Origin: Flammula alnicola
Lineage: Eukaryota; Basidiomycota; Agaricomycetes; Agaricales; Strophariaceae
DNA length: 64,000 bases
Assembly (NCBI GenBank): GCA_015499995.1
Contig: JADNRV010000038.1
Coordinates: forward strand, 1 to 64,000
Direction of reading: 5' to 3'
Made by a program: the position numbers and the translations under genes. Under the pieces are notes generated by a model that searched no databases, was not told the DNA's origin, and saw nothing but the letters and a program-made list of their open reading frames with translations. Positions 36,401 to 48,080 of this stretch are shown piece after piece; position 1 is the first letter of the stretch, and each line of letters starts with the position of its first letter.

Positions 36401-37182
36401 AGAGCGATGACGTCGTTGGAATGGCATTCACTGTAGATCTGCAGTAACTGTAATCGGCGTTGGCGGTAGGCGAGGGCGATATACACGAGTTGGGTGGTAG
36501 GCGAATCTCTGGCGGTGGTCGTTGAACGTCGCGTGGTTCAGGTGGTGAAGTGAGGAGGTTGGTTGTATAAAGCTGGAACTGTTTTTGACCCATTCCCATC
36601 TGCCCAAACTGACCAGCAAGAGCATCAACTGGGGCCTGACCGTACTGCGGTCGATCAAATGCTGGTCCGTTGATATACTCGGGCTCAGCTTGTCCGCCAT
36701 AGTACGCAGGTTGTCCAGATGCTGGCGGTTGAGTCTGCTGAGCGGCGAACTGATTCTCTGCGGCAAGACCTGGAGTAAACAGCTGTCCTCCTTGCGGCTG
36801 AGCTTGAAGACTGGCTCCTGGGGCCCCATAAGCGGGTTCAGCAACGGCATCGCCTCCGTAATATGCTTGAGTTTGACCCGCGGCATACTGGCGACGTTTC
36901 GCGTGGTGCGTGGGCGGTGGAGAGCCAGAAGTCGCATTTTCTAGTCCAACCTGTCCCTGAACAGGAATTTCCCAAGTCGTATGTCCCGTAGCGGTTTCTG
37001 TGGTCAACCATCGCAATCAATAAAAGTTCTTTGGGATTGGAGATATGTGGCTGACCGATGAACAAGTATTGTTGATGTGTTGCGTCCCTGATGTCGATTT
37101 AGCGCGATTTTCAAGTAGAACACAGCTGAACTGACCATTCTGCGGCCCAGCCAGGGGGTAATTGGTCTGCAGGAGACGCCAT
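33492..37182 (-). CDS. SEC24: COPII coat protein Sec24 with N-terminal WW domain (about 937 aa, 15 exons)
   Basis: Exons (minus): 37182-37136, 37087-37056, 36997-36238, 36179-35968, 35914-35793, 35738-35535, 35479-35375, 35317-35194, 35135-34980, 34915-34745, 34684-34389, 34330-34193, 34134-33940, 33876-33658, 33524-33492. All are in phase. The Sec24 core is clear: a zinc finger ([14 protein letters not shown] then [11 protein letters not shown]), a trunk with [15 protein letters not shown], a beta-sandwich and helical region, and the gelsolin-like end ([16 protein letters not shown]). Sec24 selects cargo in COPII vesicles budding from the ER. The first three exons encode [17 protein letters not shown] and [11 protein letters not shown], a WW-domain signature with its two Trp and terminal Pro. 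A Gln/Gly/Tyr-rich linker then leads to the core. The last exon is only 33 nt. Confidence 0.93.
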
Positions 37183-39341
37183 TAAGAAATATTAGCGACA
37201 GAAACGAAAGAGAGAAGCTTTAATAGCGTATCCCGAGTATGTGATCCATGCACTCATCTCGCCACGTCCTCGGAATGCAACAACAAACACGCCAAAGCCA
37301 AACATCACCATCGTGTAGGCAGACTTTTGACGCTGCCACACACGTAGAATCCACGTATGTCTTCAGCTGCGATCCACAACAGAGAGGCAACATCAACTCA
37401 CCGTCTGCTGCGGACGCGATACATGGTTTCAAAGACGCAATGAGCAATTTACAGCAGACCAATTTGCTTTAAATTCGATTCAAACCCAATTAAAGCCTCT
37501 ATAATATGAAGTTCAAGTTGAGTCTGCATTGTACGATAATTTATTTGCTTTAGATCTGCGACCCACAATTCTGTCGAGCGAGGTGGCAGACTAGCATCCT
37601 TCCAGCATTTGCCTCCCTTGTCATTAGGGATGCCATAAAACCAACCAGCAATGTCTGGCACTGGTGGGCAAGTAACCAAAGGGACGACCTCCAGCTTCAT
37701 CTCGGAGAACCGCGTCATCTGTCTCAGGCTCATTTTCAGAGAAGGTCGATATTCGAGACTCCAGCGTCTTCTATTGTCAAGAAGGCCTAGTGGACGAAGC
37801 GCTCATTTCTGACGTCAGGAAACTTCCGGAAGATATAGCTCAAAGAGTAATCTTGGTTTAAAGGCTTCTACACCGTCAAGCAGCCTTTTATGTGAATTCA
37901 AGCAAGCCTTTTTTTGCATTCGCCTCATAACGCACCCCAGTACGTCTGCAGTAAACCCTAACTCGCCTGCGACGCTATAAGTACCGCAAGGCGCTGCATT
38001 ATTTCTAGCAATCGGCCTTGCCCTGAGTGGTGCACGCCCTTGTGCCTTGCGCATTGCGTTATCCTTCTCACAGAAAGTGCCTCTCCATTTGAACGTCTGC
38101 CAATTATTACATTCCCATTGTTACTTGAAAACTTCTCAGTTCAGCCTGAGGTGGGGTATATCGTTCTTTATGCCTTTATACTCCCACCGTCAAGACCCTC
38201 AAATATTTTTACAATGAATTAGCAGTCCTCTTAAACTTAGAATGAGAAGTAGCGTGTTTAAATTGATGCCTAGTGAGTTTTGGGGTATCTTACAGTCCTT
38301 GTGTCATTTACTTCCTAGGCGTGAGAGGGGCGATGATCACCATATAATCAGGTCCGGCTCTAATCCTCGGGGTAGTGTAATAATAAGCGTTCCTCCTTTC
38401 TGACCTATCACAGACATATCATTGAAGTTTATATTTTGATATACGATGTGCGACGTTTCGTGTCACCTGGTTTGTCGCGGCGCAGCATGTTTGGGTAAGC
38501 TTTTCACAATCTACAGCATGGATGTAGTCGCCGCGGCCTTTCCTCTACCTTATAGGTTAAATTTTAATGGGGCTCCAGTTTGACATGAGTTCTAATGAGG
38601 GTTTGTGGCAGAACACTCCACGTTTCACCAATTCAAAATATTTGCATCCCAGTGTTCATCTGCTTCATTGTGAACTCCCAGGTATTCGGAACACCCTCAA
38701 ATTCACTCTGGACGTCTTGAATGATTTCTGTCAAACCTGTCATTGATACCCCACCGTGAGATATAGTATTGATATTGTTTTGAGGTTAGGTAAGGACCAT
38801 TGTCTATGCGAGTTTCAACCACGGCTTTTTGCACCTCACCCTTCCTGAAGCTCGCTATTTCTTTGGAATTAAATCATAACAATCCAGTCCTAGCACAATT
38901 ACATAAACAGCGTACATAACGCCACCGAAAGATGATCTCGGCATCGTATCAATTTCCCATTTTAGGCTTATACCTGCTATTTTAGGAACAATCCCACACC
39001 TCTCGACACTGCGTGAGATTTCTTTAAGAACCGGAACCGCGGATATCTCATGGGACAAGTGTGTAGCATAAGCAACTTTACGTTCTCGTCATGCCAGGGA
39101 ACTTCAGAACACGCAGAAAATTCCCCTCAAGTCGAAACAAGCGATTTCGTGCAGAAAAATGAAATGAAAATGCATTCGGATGGATATAATATTAAACAAG
39201 ACAATGGAAACTAGGATACTGAGCTACGATGTTGGAAAATAACTAAGAAACAGACGAAGACATATATGCAGTGGGGAGGGCTAAGTCCATGGCTTGTTTT
39301 TGGAGATCGAGAGAAGGAATATTACAGAAAATGTGCCCGGT
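37183..39341. other. Intergenic region, no gene recognised
   Basis: About 2.2 kb holding the SEC24 upstream region (pyrimidine-rich just before the start) and the 3' flank of the cyanovirin-N gene. Short frames on both strands have no domain signature. No transposon end found. Confidence 0.5.
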
Positions 39342-40928
39342 TCATCCCTGAGTGACAGCAGCAGCATGCGCAGCAGCGGTCTTCGTCGCAGTGGAAGCAC
39401 TGTATGCACTGGATTCGCTATGCGCCGCGCTGATGGCGCTCGAAACACTGCTCGATTCACTGACCGACCTGCTGAGGCTAGTAGCGCTCGAGGCACCACT
39501 ACCGTTGCTGTACATAGCGCCGCCACTGAGCAATCCGCCGCTAAGCGAAGCACCACCCTTCATTCCCAAGGACGCACCAGCAGACATGCTTCCGCTGCTG
39601 TACGCGGCTCCACCGTATGCTGCTCCACCGTACGCGGCTCCACCGTACATGTTCATACCACCGTACATAGCACCGCCCCCGATGTGCAGGAACTCTGACT
39701 CGGTAGCGGAGGGGCTGGCCACGGCGTAGCCAACCGCGTCCTGGACGGTGTGTTCCATTTGCACGGCAATGTGCTTCATGGCCGATGCAGTCACGGCGAC
39801 GATGGCCTCCTCCATGGCGATGGTGAGCATCTTGTGCATCTCGAGGGTGACGTGCTCAACGGTGCTCTCCGCGATTCTGGTCATGGTCTGCTTCACGACG
39901 GGGTGCGAGCCAAAGACGGAGAGATCGGGCTCGGCGATGACCTTGAACTTCATCCAGGGGACTTCGCTGAGCATCATGGAGAGCTTCTTGTTGGTCTCGA
40001 CGAAGATGATGACACCGCCCTGGTTGCGGAGGCGGGTGCGGAGGTCGAGGCGGGCAAAGATGTATTCGTCATGGTGAATGGGGTGGCGGCACTTGGCAGT
40101 AAGGAAGAGGCCGTCGAGAGCGATGGCCGTGCAGGTCTTGCTGAACCCGCTGGCGTCCCAGACAAGGCGTCCGTCGACGTTACCGATGCACAGGTCGAGA
40201 TCGAAGCTAGCATGCGAGACGCGACCATCCTCGTGGTGAATATCGCAGTGCAAGAAAGTGCCTTTGAGAACAAAGTTGGTACAGGTCTCTTCGATCAAGA
40301 GCTGTTGGCTGTGACTATCGGATGCACGTATTTAGAATAAATCGGAGAAACTTGGCCTGAAGAGTCACTCACTATCTGAATTTTGAGGACGAGAAAGTCT
40401 TGGTTGAGCTGGACGAGTGTTGGGAGACCGAGGTCATCGAAGTCGATTGCGACGAGCTCATGCTGGACATGCTCGCAGCAGACGCAGCAGATGCAGCACT
40501 GCTTGCAGAGAAAGACCTGTCCAAGCCAACGGCGCCAACTTGCCTGAAAAATGTGGTATGAGCGCTTAGCGGGCGTTGATTGAAAAAGAAATAACTTACA
40601 TTCCTACACCCTGGACAGCGATAATACCTTTAGCACCAATGATGCCATCATTGCTGTGAACGTGCTGGCTCAGATCGAACTTGGCGTCGACATACTTGCC
40701 GGTCGCGTTCTTGAGCTTCGCGGAGATTACACCGTCGGCAAGGGTGATATCCTGAGCTGACTGGCTGAAGCCCTTGCCGCCCAGGGTGAACTTGCCGTCG
40801 ACGTTGCCGAGGAACTCGTCGAGATTGATGGAAGAAGAGATCCAAGTCTTGTTGTCTGACTTCTTGCATTCGGCTGAGAGAACACCCTTGTTGATGGTGA
40901 CCTTGCGGAATGAGTCGGTGAAAGGCAT
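39342..40928 (-). CDS. Double cyanovirin-N (CVNH) domain protein with Gly/Ala/Ser-rich tail (490 aa)
   Basis: Three exons in phase: 40928-40600, 40543-40373, 40314-39342. Residues 1-105 form a CVNH domain (for example LDEFLGNVDGKF and GVISAKLKN), without the cysteines of cyanovirin-N. A Ser/Ala-rich linker (about 115-165) leads to a second CVNH domain at about 170-275 with Cys pairs (ETCTNFVLKGTFLHCDI, KTCTAIALDGLFLTAKC). A helical segment of about 110 residues follows (for example VEHVTLEMHKMLTIAMEEA). The tail has MYGG/AAYGG repeats and a poly-Ser/Ala end. There is no signal peptide, so it is probably cytosolic or secreted unconventionally. CVNH proteins bind oligomannose glycans, though the ligand here is unknown. 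The second intron falls in the linker, so the two domains belong to one gene. Confidence 0.85.
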
Positions 40929-40929
40929 T

Positions 40930-40988
40930 GTACTAACAACCTGAGGTCAGATATCGAATGTTAACGGTATATTGAAAGTCGCTTACTG
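40930..40988 (-). other. Probable 5'-UTR intron of the CVNH gene
   Basis: On the minus strand a GTAAGCGAC donor (near 40987) and a CCTCAG or TTGTTAG acceptor (near 40935-40945) lie just upstream of the ATG at 40928. Confidence 0.5.
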
Positions 40989-41109
40989 TGTGGTTTTAAG
41001 TGGAATTGAACGGGTGGACTGGTAAATGAAGTCCTCGAAGGGAGATTGCAGGAGTGTGCAGGCAAATGGAGGCTGCGTAAGCTGGAGATGACCGTAGAAA
41101 ATAGCTGGC

Positions 41110-41116
41110 CTTTATA
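41110..41116 (-). promoter_or_regulatory. TATA-like box of the CVNH gene
   Basis: TATAAAG on the minus strand, about 180 bp upstream of the ATG and beyond the likely 5'-UTR intron. Confidence 0.4.
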
Positions 41117-44100
41117 CCCAAATTCCACTGCGTTTGCGAAGTTGACACGGTGCATCAAAAGAGAGGTTACCGAACAGATATTCCCGGGAAGAAATGAATC
41201 GGAGAGATCTATTGCCGTGAGTGCTCTTTAAACTTTGTTAATTATGAGATCCTCTTCAGTAAGATCGATAGCACTCAAGTCTCTCTAAAATTAGTCTTTT
41301 TGCAAAGCGATTAAATAATCTGATCCGAGTCGCCACCAATGAAAATGGTCCCTTCCAGAGTTTGAGAATTGTAGCCATCCAGGTCAAGATAATCGTGAGG
41401 TCCAGGAGTTCCTCGTGACTTACGAGGCCCAAGGGGGAGAGAGGGGTATGCATTAAGCTTAACAAAAAGCAGCGAGATTTCAAGGAGCAACGGATTTAGG
41501 ACACAAGTATTCCCTAATCCAGCCTCAGGGAATGTAGCGATGCCGGAGAATATCTATCGGTGTAAGTCTCGGCGAAGCGTTGCCCAACGGTCTGCCATAT
41601 GCCCAACGAACGCAGCTGGAAGCTCTATCACGGGGTGGTTGGCATATTTCCAGAATAAGAAACAGGCGTTATATCACTTGCGCAAGTGCAAGAAATAACT
41701 GTATGGGTGATACCGACAGGCTGTCGAACTTTCTCTCGGGGAGTAAATTTGGCAGTTAAACTTCTCACGATTGACAAATGATGGAAGTTACACTGTTACA
41801 GCAGAGGTACAGCAGCAGGTCTCCACAGGTCAGACGATACGTGAGCTAACCTCAGGCACTGATTCGGAGGATCGATTGGCCGACAAGAGATATGCAGATT
41901 CAAGTTGGATTCAAGCAGAACATACGTGCGGTACTGCCACAGTGCCCTGAATATAAGAATAACAAAAGCTTAAGAGGGCGAAGAGCGGGAAGAAATAGTG
42001 TCACGTACACGGAGTCTATGTTTGATACGAAGCAAGCGAATGTGATTCAAATTGATGAATGAGAGGCAGAGTGACCTTGTCGGAACCCTGTTGGTCCGTT
42101 GTCACCCTAAAGACCATAGCCAAACAAAGCCAAATTTTTCTCATCACACGGGCGCTTTTACGGCGCTTTATTAATACACACAGACAAAGGCGTGCGGAAG
42201 CATATCGACCATTCGGTCTGTCAACTGTCAAGGAGGAGACAACAGCCCGACTGTGTATTTACACGGAATTGGAAGTGGCCAGCTGTTGAACCTCGCGATT
42301 TGACCGCGGGACCCGATTATACAACCCACACATCTTCCCAGGTCAGACTTGCTCCTATTTACCAAGACCACAGGACCCTACGTTTTGTGAGTTTCTTACC
42401 AACGAAAAAGGGCTAGTCTAGTCAGATAAACTCTGAATCATTCTTCTTTGCTAGATAACTAGTCCATTCCGCAATGAACAGTTGAACTTGAAAAAGTCAC
42501 AAGATCGACCAGAGTCTCTCCGACGCGACAATACTACAGTGTGCTAAACTTTAAAGTATGAAGCGCACAACTGAAAGCCTCCTTTTATAAGCCAAGCTAT
42601 TGAACTGGGATACTTCGATCACATCGAATAGACGGTGATGAATGGCTGGGGAAGGCCGTTCAAAATAACGAGCAGAATACAAATCTATTCTTGCAATCTA
42701 CATCGTGTTCTGCCTGTATCATGATGAGCGACATCTCCGACTTATTGGACACGCATTTACAAATTTAAATAACCTCCACAGTCAGGACACATTCATTATA
42801 ATCATCCTGATATCAAACCCGGCAATGTTCTGGCTTGCAAATGGCTTTGGTGGGAGATGGCACCAATTCTATCTTATTGTCTCCTACTTCAAGCATCTAG
42901 CGTCGTCAAAATTCTATGACAGACGACTTTAAGTATCTATTACAATTTCCGTAAGTCATCTCATATAAGTTTCATACGAGCGAACTAAATGTGGTTAACG
43001 TGTTCAATTAGAAATACCCTTCTTGGGGGGATACTATATTCCACATCTTCACCTCTCGCGGCTCAACGTCTGTCATGTATAATCTGCCTTATACATTAAA
43101 TTTGACCATTCCATTCATCAGAAAATTATGTCTTGGCGCACACAAAGCGCCCACCCGCTTTCTCGCAGGGCACTTCATCTCTCTGTGAAATTCGAGATCA
43201 GCTGCGGGATACGCGTATGGTATGGTTATGGCCTCCAAAACTCTCATCAAATGTTATCGTCTCATTGTCTTTGCAGTCCCAATCAAACAACAATCAGTCT
43301 GTTAAGGCCCACTGCTCAAATCTCTATGCTGGGCGGTCCGGTCATTAATCCGTGACATCGCGAAGACGCGTCCATCACATGATGTGACATACGGCTGCTG
43401 CCCCGTAAAAGCCGGACAGCATTCAAAATTGGTCGACAATGCTCGTGAGGTGTATCTTGAGCAGATCTTGAGAGTCGAAGTTCATACAAAGTTGTACCGC
43501 AAGCTGAATTCCCTCCACCCCCCTTTTTCACCGTAGTATAACCAATGGTATTTTTCCAGGGACCAGATGATCGCAGAGGCCGATTAGTATTATCTGCCTT
43601 CAAAACGAGAGCCAACCCTTGACCAAATCCCAATTCCGAAAGCTGATCTTCGACCAACACCCGTAAAATCTGGCGCTGCATACTGGCTGCAGATGACTTT
43701 TTCCTTTTCTGGTGAGAGCGGTGAAGCGTCTACACGCCCGATAGAAATGTCTATACTGATACAAAACTCCGATACTAGCCAGGTGTGTAATTGCCCATTG
43801 TCAAGCGAGATCTCGCGTCATTTCTGATCATCTTCAAGTTCCTTGAAATTTAGAACCCCGTTAGAGCTCACATGACATAACTCAAAGCATTTTATGGAAA
43901 TTTCGCATGTCTACTTATTCGGGGCAGGACTTTCCTTGATCCCGATGTACCTACCAAAAATCGCCTGCTCTGTCAAGATGTGCATCTAGGCCATTTTTGC
44001 CATATGGAAGCCGTGAATTAGATGACCTGGTCGATTCAAGGCACCGACAGTCATGGCTGTGTAGGAAATTAAGAATGGTCGAATGCCAGGGTCAAGAAAA

Positions 44101-45366
44101 CAGTTCTTACCGATTCTAATCTTATCCTATGTAGATAGCCGGATTGCGACGACGAGACGCATATTCTCGGAAGCGAGATATAGACCTCGAATTGGTCTCG
44201 AACAAAGCGAAGAGAATAGAGAGGGATACTATTGATTCCAATAGTAGCTGCATGTTGAAAATTAGAAAACATAACCTACATAAATATGCAGTTCTTCTCG
44301 TCGGATGACTTTTCGACGCTCCGTGAATTTCCCATTTGTGCAAAGAGTTGGGATTTCTTTCGACCTTTGATAGTCTCATTACAATAGTATGGGCTGATGA
44401 ATACCTAAATTTAACAGGTCTTCAAGTTCACAGCCTAAAGAATGGAAGCGGCTTCAAGACCACACCTTTTCAGTAACGTACCCAAGTCAGCGATGTGGCC
44501 GAGTTACCGTATGAATGGCCGTAGATTGCGAGGCCGCACCAGATCAGATCGCCAGCAACGAGGCAGGAGCCCATGGAAGGACGACACTTCGCTTATTCCT
44601 TCAGGACAACCTCGGCCGGCTTCTGAGTGTTCCATGGAATACTGCCGCCTCTGAGTCCTCTGGACACCGCTGTAGGGGTTGTCGAGTTTCTGAATTTGAA
44701 TAACCCGATGAATCGAGATCCTTCAATGGTATGACCGACTCAAAACTCGCCGGGTGCCATGAGCACTGCATTGAGGGGTATAAATCCCGAGGATTTTTTC
44801 CCCTAAAAGGATGTTTAGGATTCGATATCGCGATTTGTGTAATACATACAACAGAGTGCTAATTTTGAGGCTTACTAGGATGACGGTCTCCGATCAATCC
44901 TCGAGAGAAGCCATCGATGAGGTTGGTGTCGAACTTAAATGTACTCCCCTCGAAAATCATAGTTCGTCAATTGCCGAAGCATAAATAGAGCATGAGAAGC
45001 GTTTTCCGATTGGTGCAAGTTATCCCAAAAACATGGCGGGATAAATGAGACATCGTCGAAGTTTGGGAGGTGGAGATTGACTGATCGACGATAGGCGCCG
45101 TTGGGCGCTTGAGCGATGATCGGTGGCCAGTCTTTCCATAAAATTGACATGTCAGATAAACTTTACCACTCCAAGGCGCGCATGTGATTCATGAACAACG
45201 TTGGCCGATGTTTTAAAACATATAGACTAATTATACCAAATTATGCCTGTGGTAAATAACCAATAGGGTACGGAAAGGTTGCCAGATCACTCAGATATAG
45301 ATTATGGGCACATTCAACAGCACATCGGTAAACCATCTCCACCGCTTCCACCAATGAGATAGAGGT
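41117..45366. other. Long gene-poor stretch
   Basis: About 4.2 kb without a convincing gene. The longest frames (43316-43681 minus, 121 codons; 44935-45150 minus, 71 codons) have no domain and no supporting exon neighbours. I found no terminal repeats or transposase fragments. Short expressed genes cannot be excluded. Confidence 0.45.
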
Positions 45367-47784
45367 CTATCGTTTCTTCCTCGTCCCAGCTGTCCGTACT
45401 CCTTTTCTTGTCTTTGTCGCTGGCTGTGGCTCGGGCGAGCCACCATGGGCGCTGCCATGTGTGCTTAACCTCGACGAGCGGCGTCTAGTCTGGACGCCCT
45501 CGGAATCATCTGTCCCTTCCACCGACACTGACGAGCGAGCTTTGCGGACACCTCTTCGGGGAGGAGATGGAGCACGGAGAGGGGCGACGTGGTCTTCCTC
45601 CTCTTCCTCCTCTTCCTCATGGTCCTGCTCGTCCTCGTCCATCAAACCACCTGGTATGCGCCGAATCACTGCCTTCTCCTTAACCTGCCTTGGCTTCTTG
45701 GCGGGTGGTTTGGAGGGCTCTTTACTGGGATGGGCGTTCTTCCTATTTCGTGTCTTCGGAGCTTTCTGTGTTTTGGCCTCATCGTGGTCTTCCTCCATGG
45801 CATTTTCGTCCTCTGATGCATATGAACCTGGGGGGCCTTCTTCTGTCCGCCCTTCTTAGAGGAAGTTTGCGGAGACGACCGCTTCTTGGTCGTTCCGAAC
45901 ACAGAATATTGGAGCACGTTGTCTTCCTCTTCTCCATCTTCCGTCGTACCATTCTTCCTACTATGTCTCCTCTCCTTTCCCTTGGCGAAGCTATCACCCT
46001 CTCTCTCGGTCTCCATGTCCACATCCACAATCTGTTCATACCCCTTGGCGCGTTCAGGGCTGCGATTGGTGTCTTCTTGGAACGCTCTTTCATTCCGTTT
46101 GTTTTTTCTGGAGGAGGCTGGTAGAATGCGTTTTGTTGGCGACCTGCAGAGACAAATGCATGTCCCGGCCCGTTGGATGATGGCGTGCCCAACAGAGGTA
46201 CTTTCATAGCGCTTGCTGGAGAAGCGATGGCAGGACTAGTCCCAAAGGCCATACGACTACCAACACCGCTCAAAGATGATCGTGGTTTCGTAGATCCCAG
46301 AACGGAGGCAGACAAAGGGAGGCTCTTCCGTGGCGTGGAGGAACTTCCACTGGCTACGCCGTTGAAGTTGATGGGAAGAATCGGAGCAGTCTTTGGAGTA
46401 GAAGTCGAACCTTGAAGAGCCGGCGCGCCGAATCGAGGTGTCGCGCTCGGTACACGAACTTCTCGCAAAGGTGTGGACTTGTTGTTGGCCACTAGGTCTG
46501 ATATTCGCACGTCTTCCCATGACTGAGATAAGGAAATATCTTCGGGTTCTTGTGGTGGAGGGGGCGGCCTCCGCGTGGGCGACACGGGTTTAGGAACCAA
46601 AGGCACCTTTTGGATCAAGGTGGGGTCGAGTTCTAGGTCGATCAAGGAACGCTCGACTGATGGAAGGGCGGTGTAAACGTCGTGCACCATTTTTGACCGA
46701 TCTTTGGTGGCGTTCAGATTTTTAGGCAACGTTGTTGAGGTGAATTGGCGGTCTAGCTTGATTGCTTCGCTATATCGCCCCCCTTGAATAAGGCGGACAC
46801 AAATGAGGTCCTGCAGAATTACAACAGCTGAAAACTTGAGGGAAGGAGGAGGCTTTTGGACGAAAGAGTTAAACACGGATTCCTCCAAGGTGGATAATGG
46901 CAGAGCAAGTAGCTGTGTGAGAGCGACAGGGCGAGGATTGGCTAATGATAGAATTTAATCGACGAGCAAGAAGTATTAAATGAGATCGATTCGTACGTGT
47001 AACTGTCCATTCAATAATCTTTTTGAACAAACGGGCGCGCATGGGATCCGTGTCATTGAATGTGCGCGAGAATTGCCAAGCTTCCAATACGCTTGAATGT
47101 GCCAATGCCAACGCATAACATTCGATGTCAAGAGGTTCGATGAGAAGTGGCTTTGCGGTTTGAATATATCTCCGAATAAGTGGTTCAGAATCTGGCGATA
47201 TGGAAATGGCGTGGATAATTTTTGACGCATAGTCTCGGTTCAATCGCGAATCGGAAAGGATGGCCACTGCCCTCTGTCATGAGTGGTTCAATGTGAATTG
47301 TCATTGTTAAGGGAGAGGAAATCCCTACATACCGGAACGTTTATGCCCGTGTCAAGATGCCAATACGCATCTGCAAGAGCGGCAAATTGTGGGGGTATAC
47401 ATCGCTGTTGCTGGAAGTTGCGTTCCCGACCGTCTTGGTGCCACTTCAGCAAGAAGTACACCAGGCAATCCTTCTTGAGCGTGTCGTAGTGCGACGACTC
47501 GATGGTGTCCAGTAGAATTTTGAGTGATTGTGGGTCTTCGGGGGGGTACACAAGATAGGGCTCACTGATGCCTCCAGACATTAGAAGAACATCGAAAACG
47601 AGGCTGTCCAGCATCAACGCCCTTCGAAATCGAATTTGTTCTGGACGTGGTTCCTGCCAGGGAAAGTTGCTCGAGACATCGAAGAAGCTAATAAAAGGCG
47701 AGTTCCGCGTGGGTTGAACAACATCCTATGACTTATATTCAGCGGTTTATAGACATAGAGCACGTTGCGACTTACGACGTCCAT
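45367..47784 (-). CDS. ELYS-like nuclear pore protein, reading frame disturbed in the C-terminal part (about 730 aa)
   Basis: Exons (minus): 47784-47776 (only ATG GAC GTC), 47725-47333, 47273-46997, then from 46941. Residues 1-330 match the ELYS-like domain: a helical repeat with FLLKWHQDGRERNF, CIPPQFAALADAYWHLDTG and ARLFKKIIEWTVT. ELYS binds chromatin and seeds nuclear pores. The C-terminal half is disordered, Ser/Pro-rich then acidic (DEDEQDHEEEEEEEE) and basic, ending TRKKR, in keeping with chromatin binding. Two frame changes occur there. The first can be removed by an intron at 46193-46144 (donor GTTGGG), or alternatively placed at a six-T run at 46102-46107. The second coincides with a six-G run at 45830-45835 and I found no good intron for it. 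It may be a real indel or a sequencing error. Confidence 0.75.
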
Positions 47785-48080
47785 GGTATTGTGAGTGTTG
47801 AACGTACAAAGGAATATGAACAAAGGATGTCTTACGTAATGCGTATATAAACATTTCTCACACTCAAGTTAACTGAGAGAGATTCTCCAGGTCAAGATAA
47901 TTAATATGACAGGCGTCGAGGTTAGTTTGATGAAGATAAAACATCAAACGATATCGTACGAAGCGGTATAGGAACTCTTGGGAGAGCGATGCCAACTTGC
48001 AGCAGGTTAGTGTTGCACCAAGTACTTGCACGTTCTAAATTTACATCCAATAATATTATGAGCCAATTACATCACGAAAA

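Noticed and set aside
39294..40340. Plus-strand frames opposite the CVNH gene
   Set aside because: The low-complexity translations mirror the Gly/Ala repeats on the other strand. The minus strand has recognisable domains and in-phase introns.
40596..40928. A separate 110-aa single-domain cyanovirin-N gene
   Set aside because: A good GTAAGT donor before its apparent stop and an in-phase Ser-rich exon join it to the second CVNH domain as one gene.
43316..43681. Hypothetical 121-codon minus-strand gene
   Set aside because: No domain, no flanking exons, and no supporting promoter or start context.
45461..46209. Plus-strand frames across the ELYS-like gene
   Set aside because: They are Ser/Trp-rich shadows of the acidic and basic repeats coded on the minus strand.
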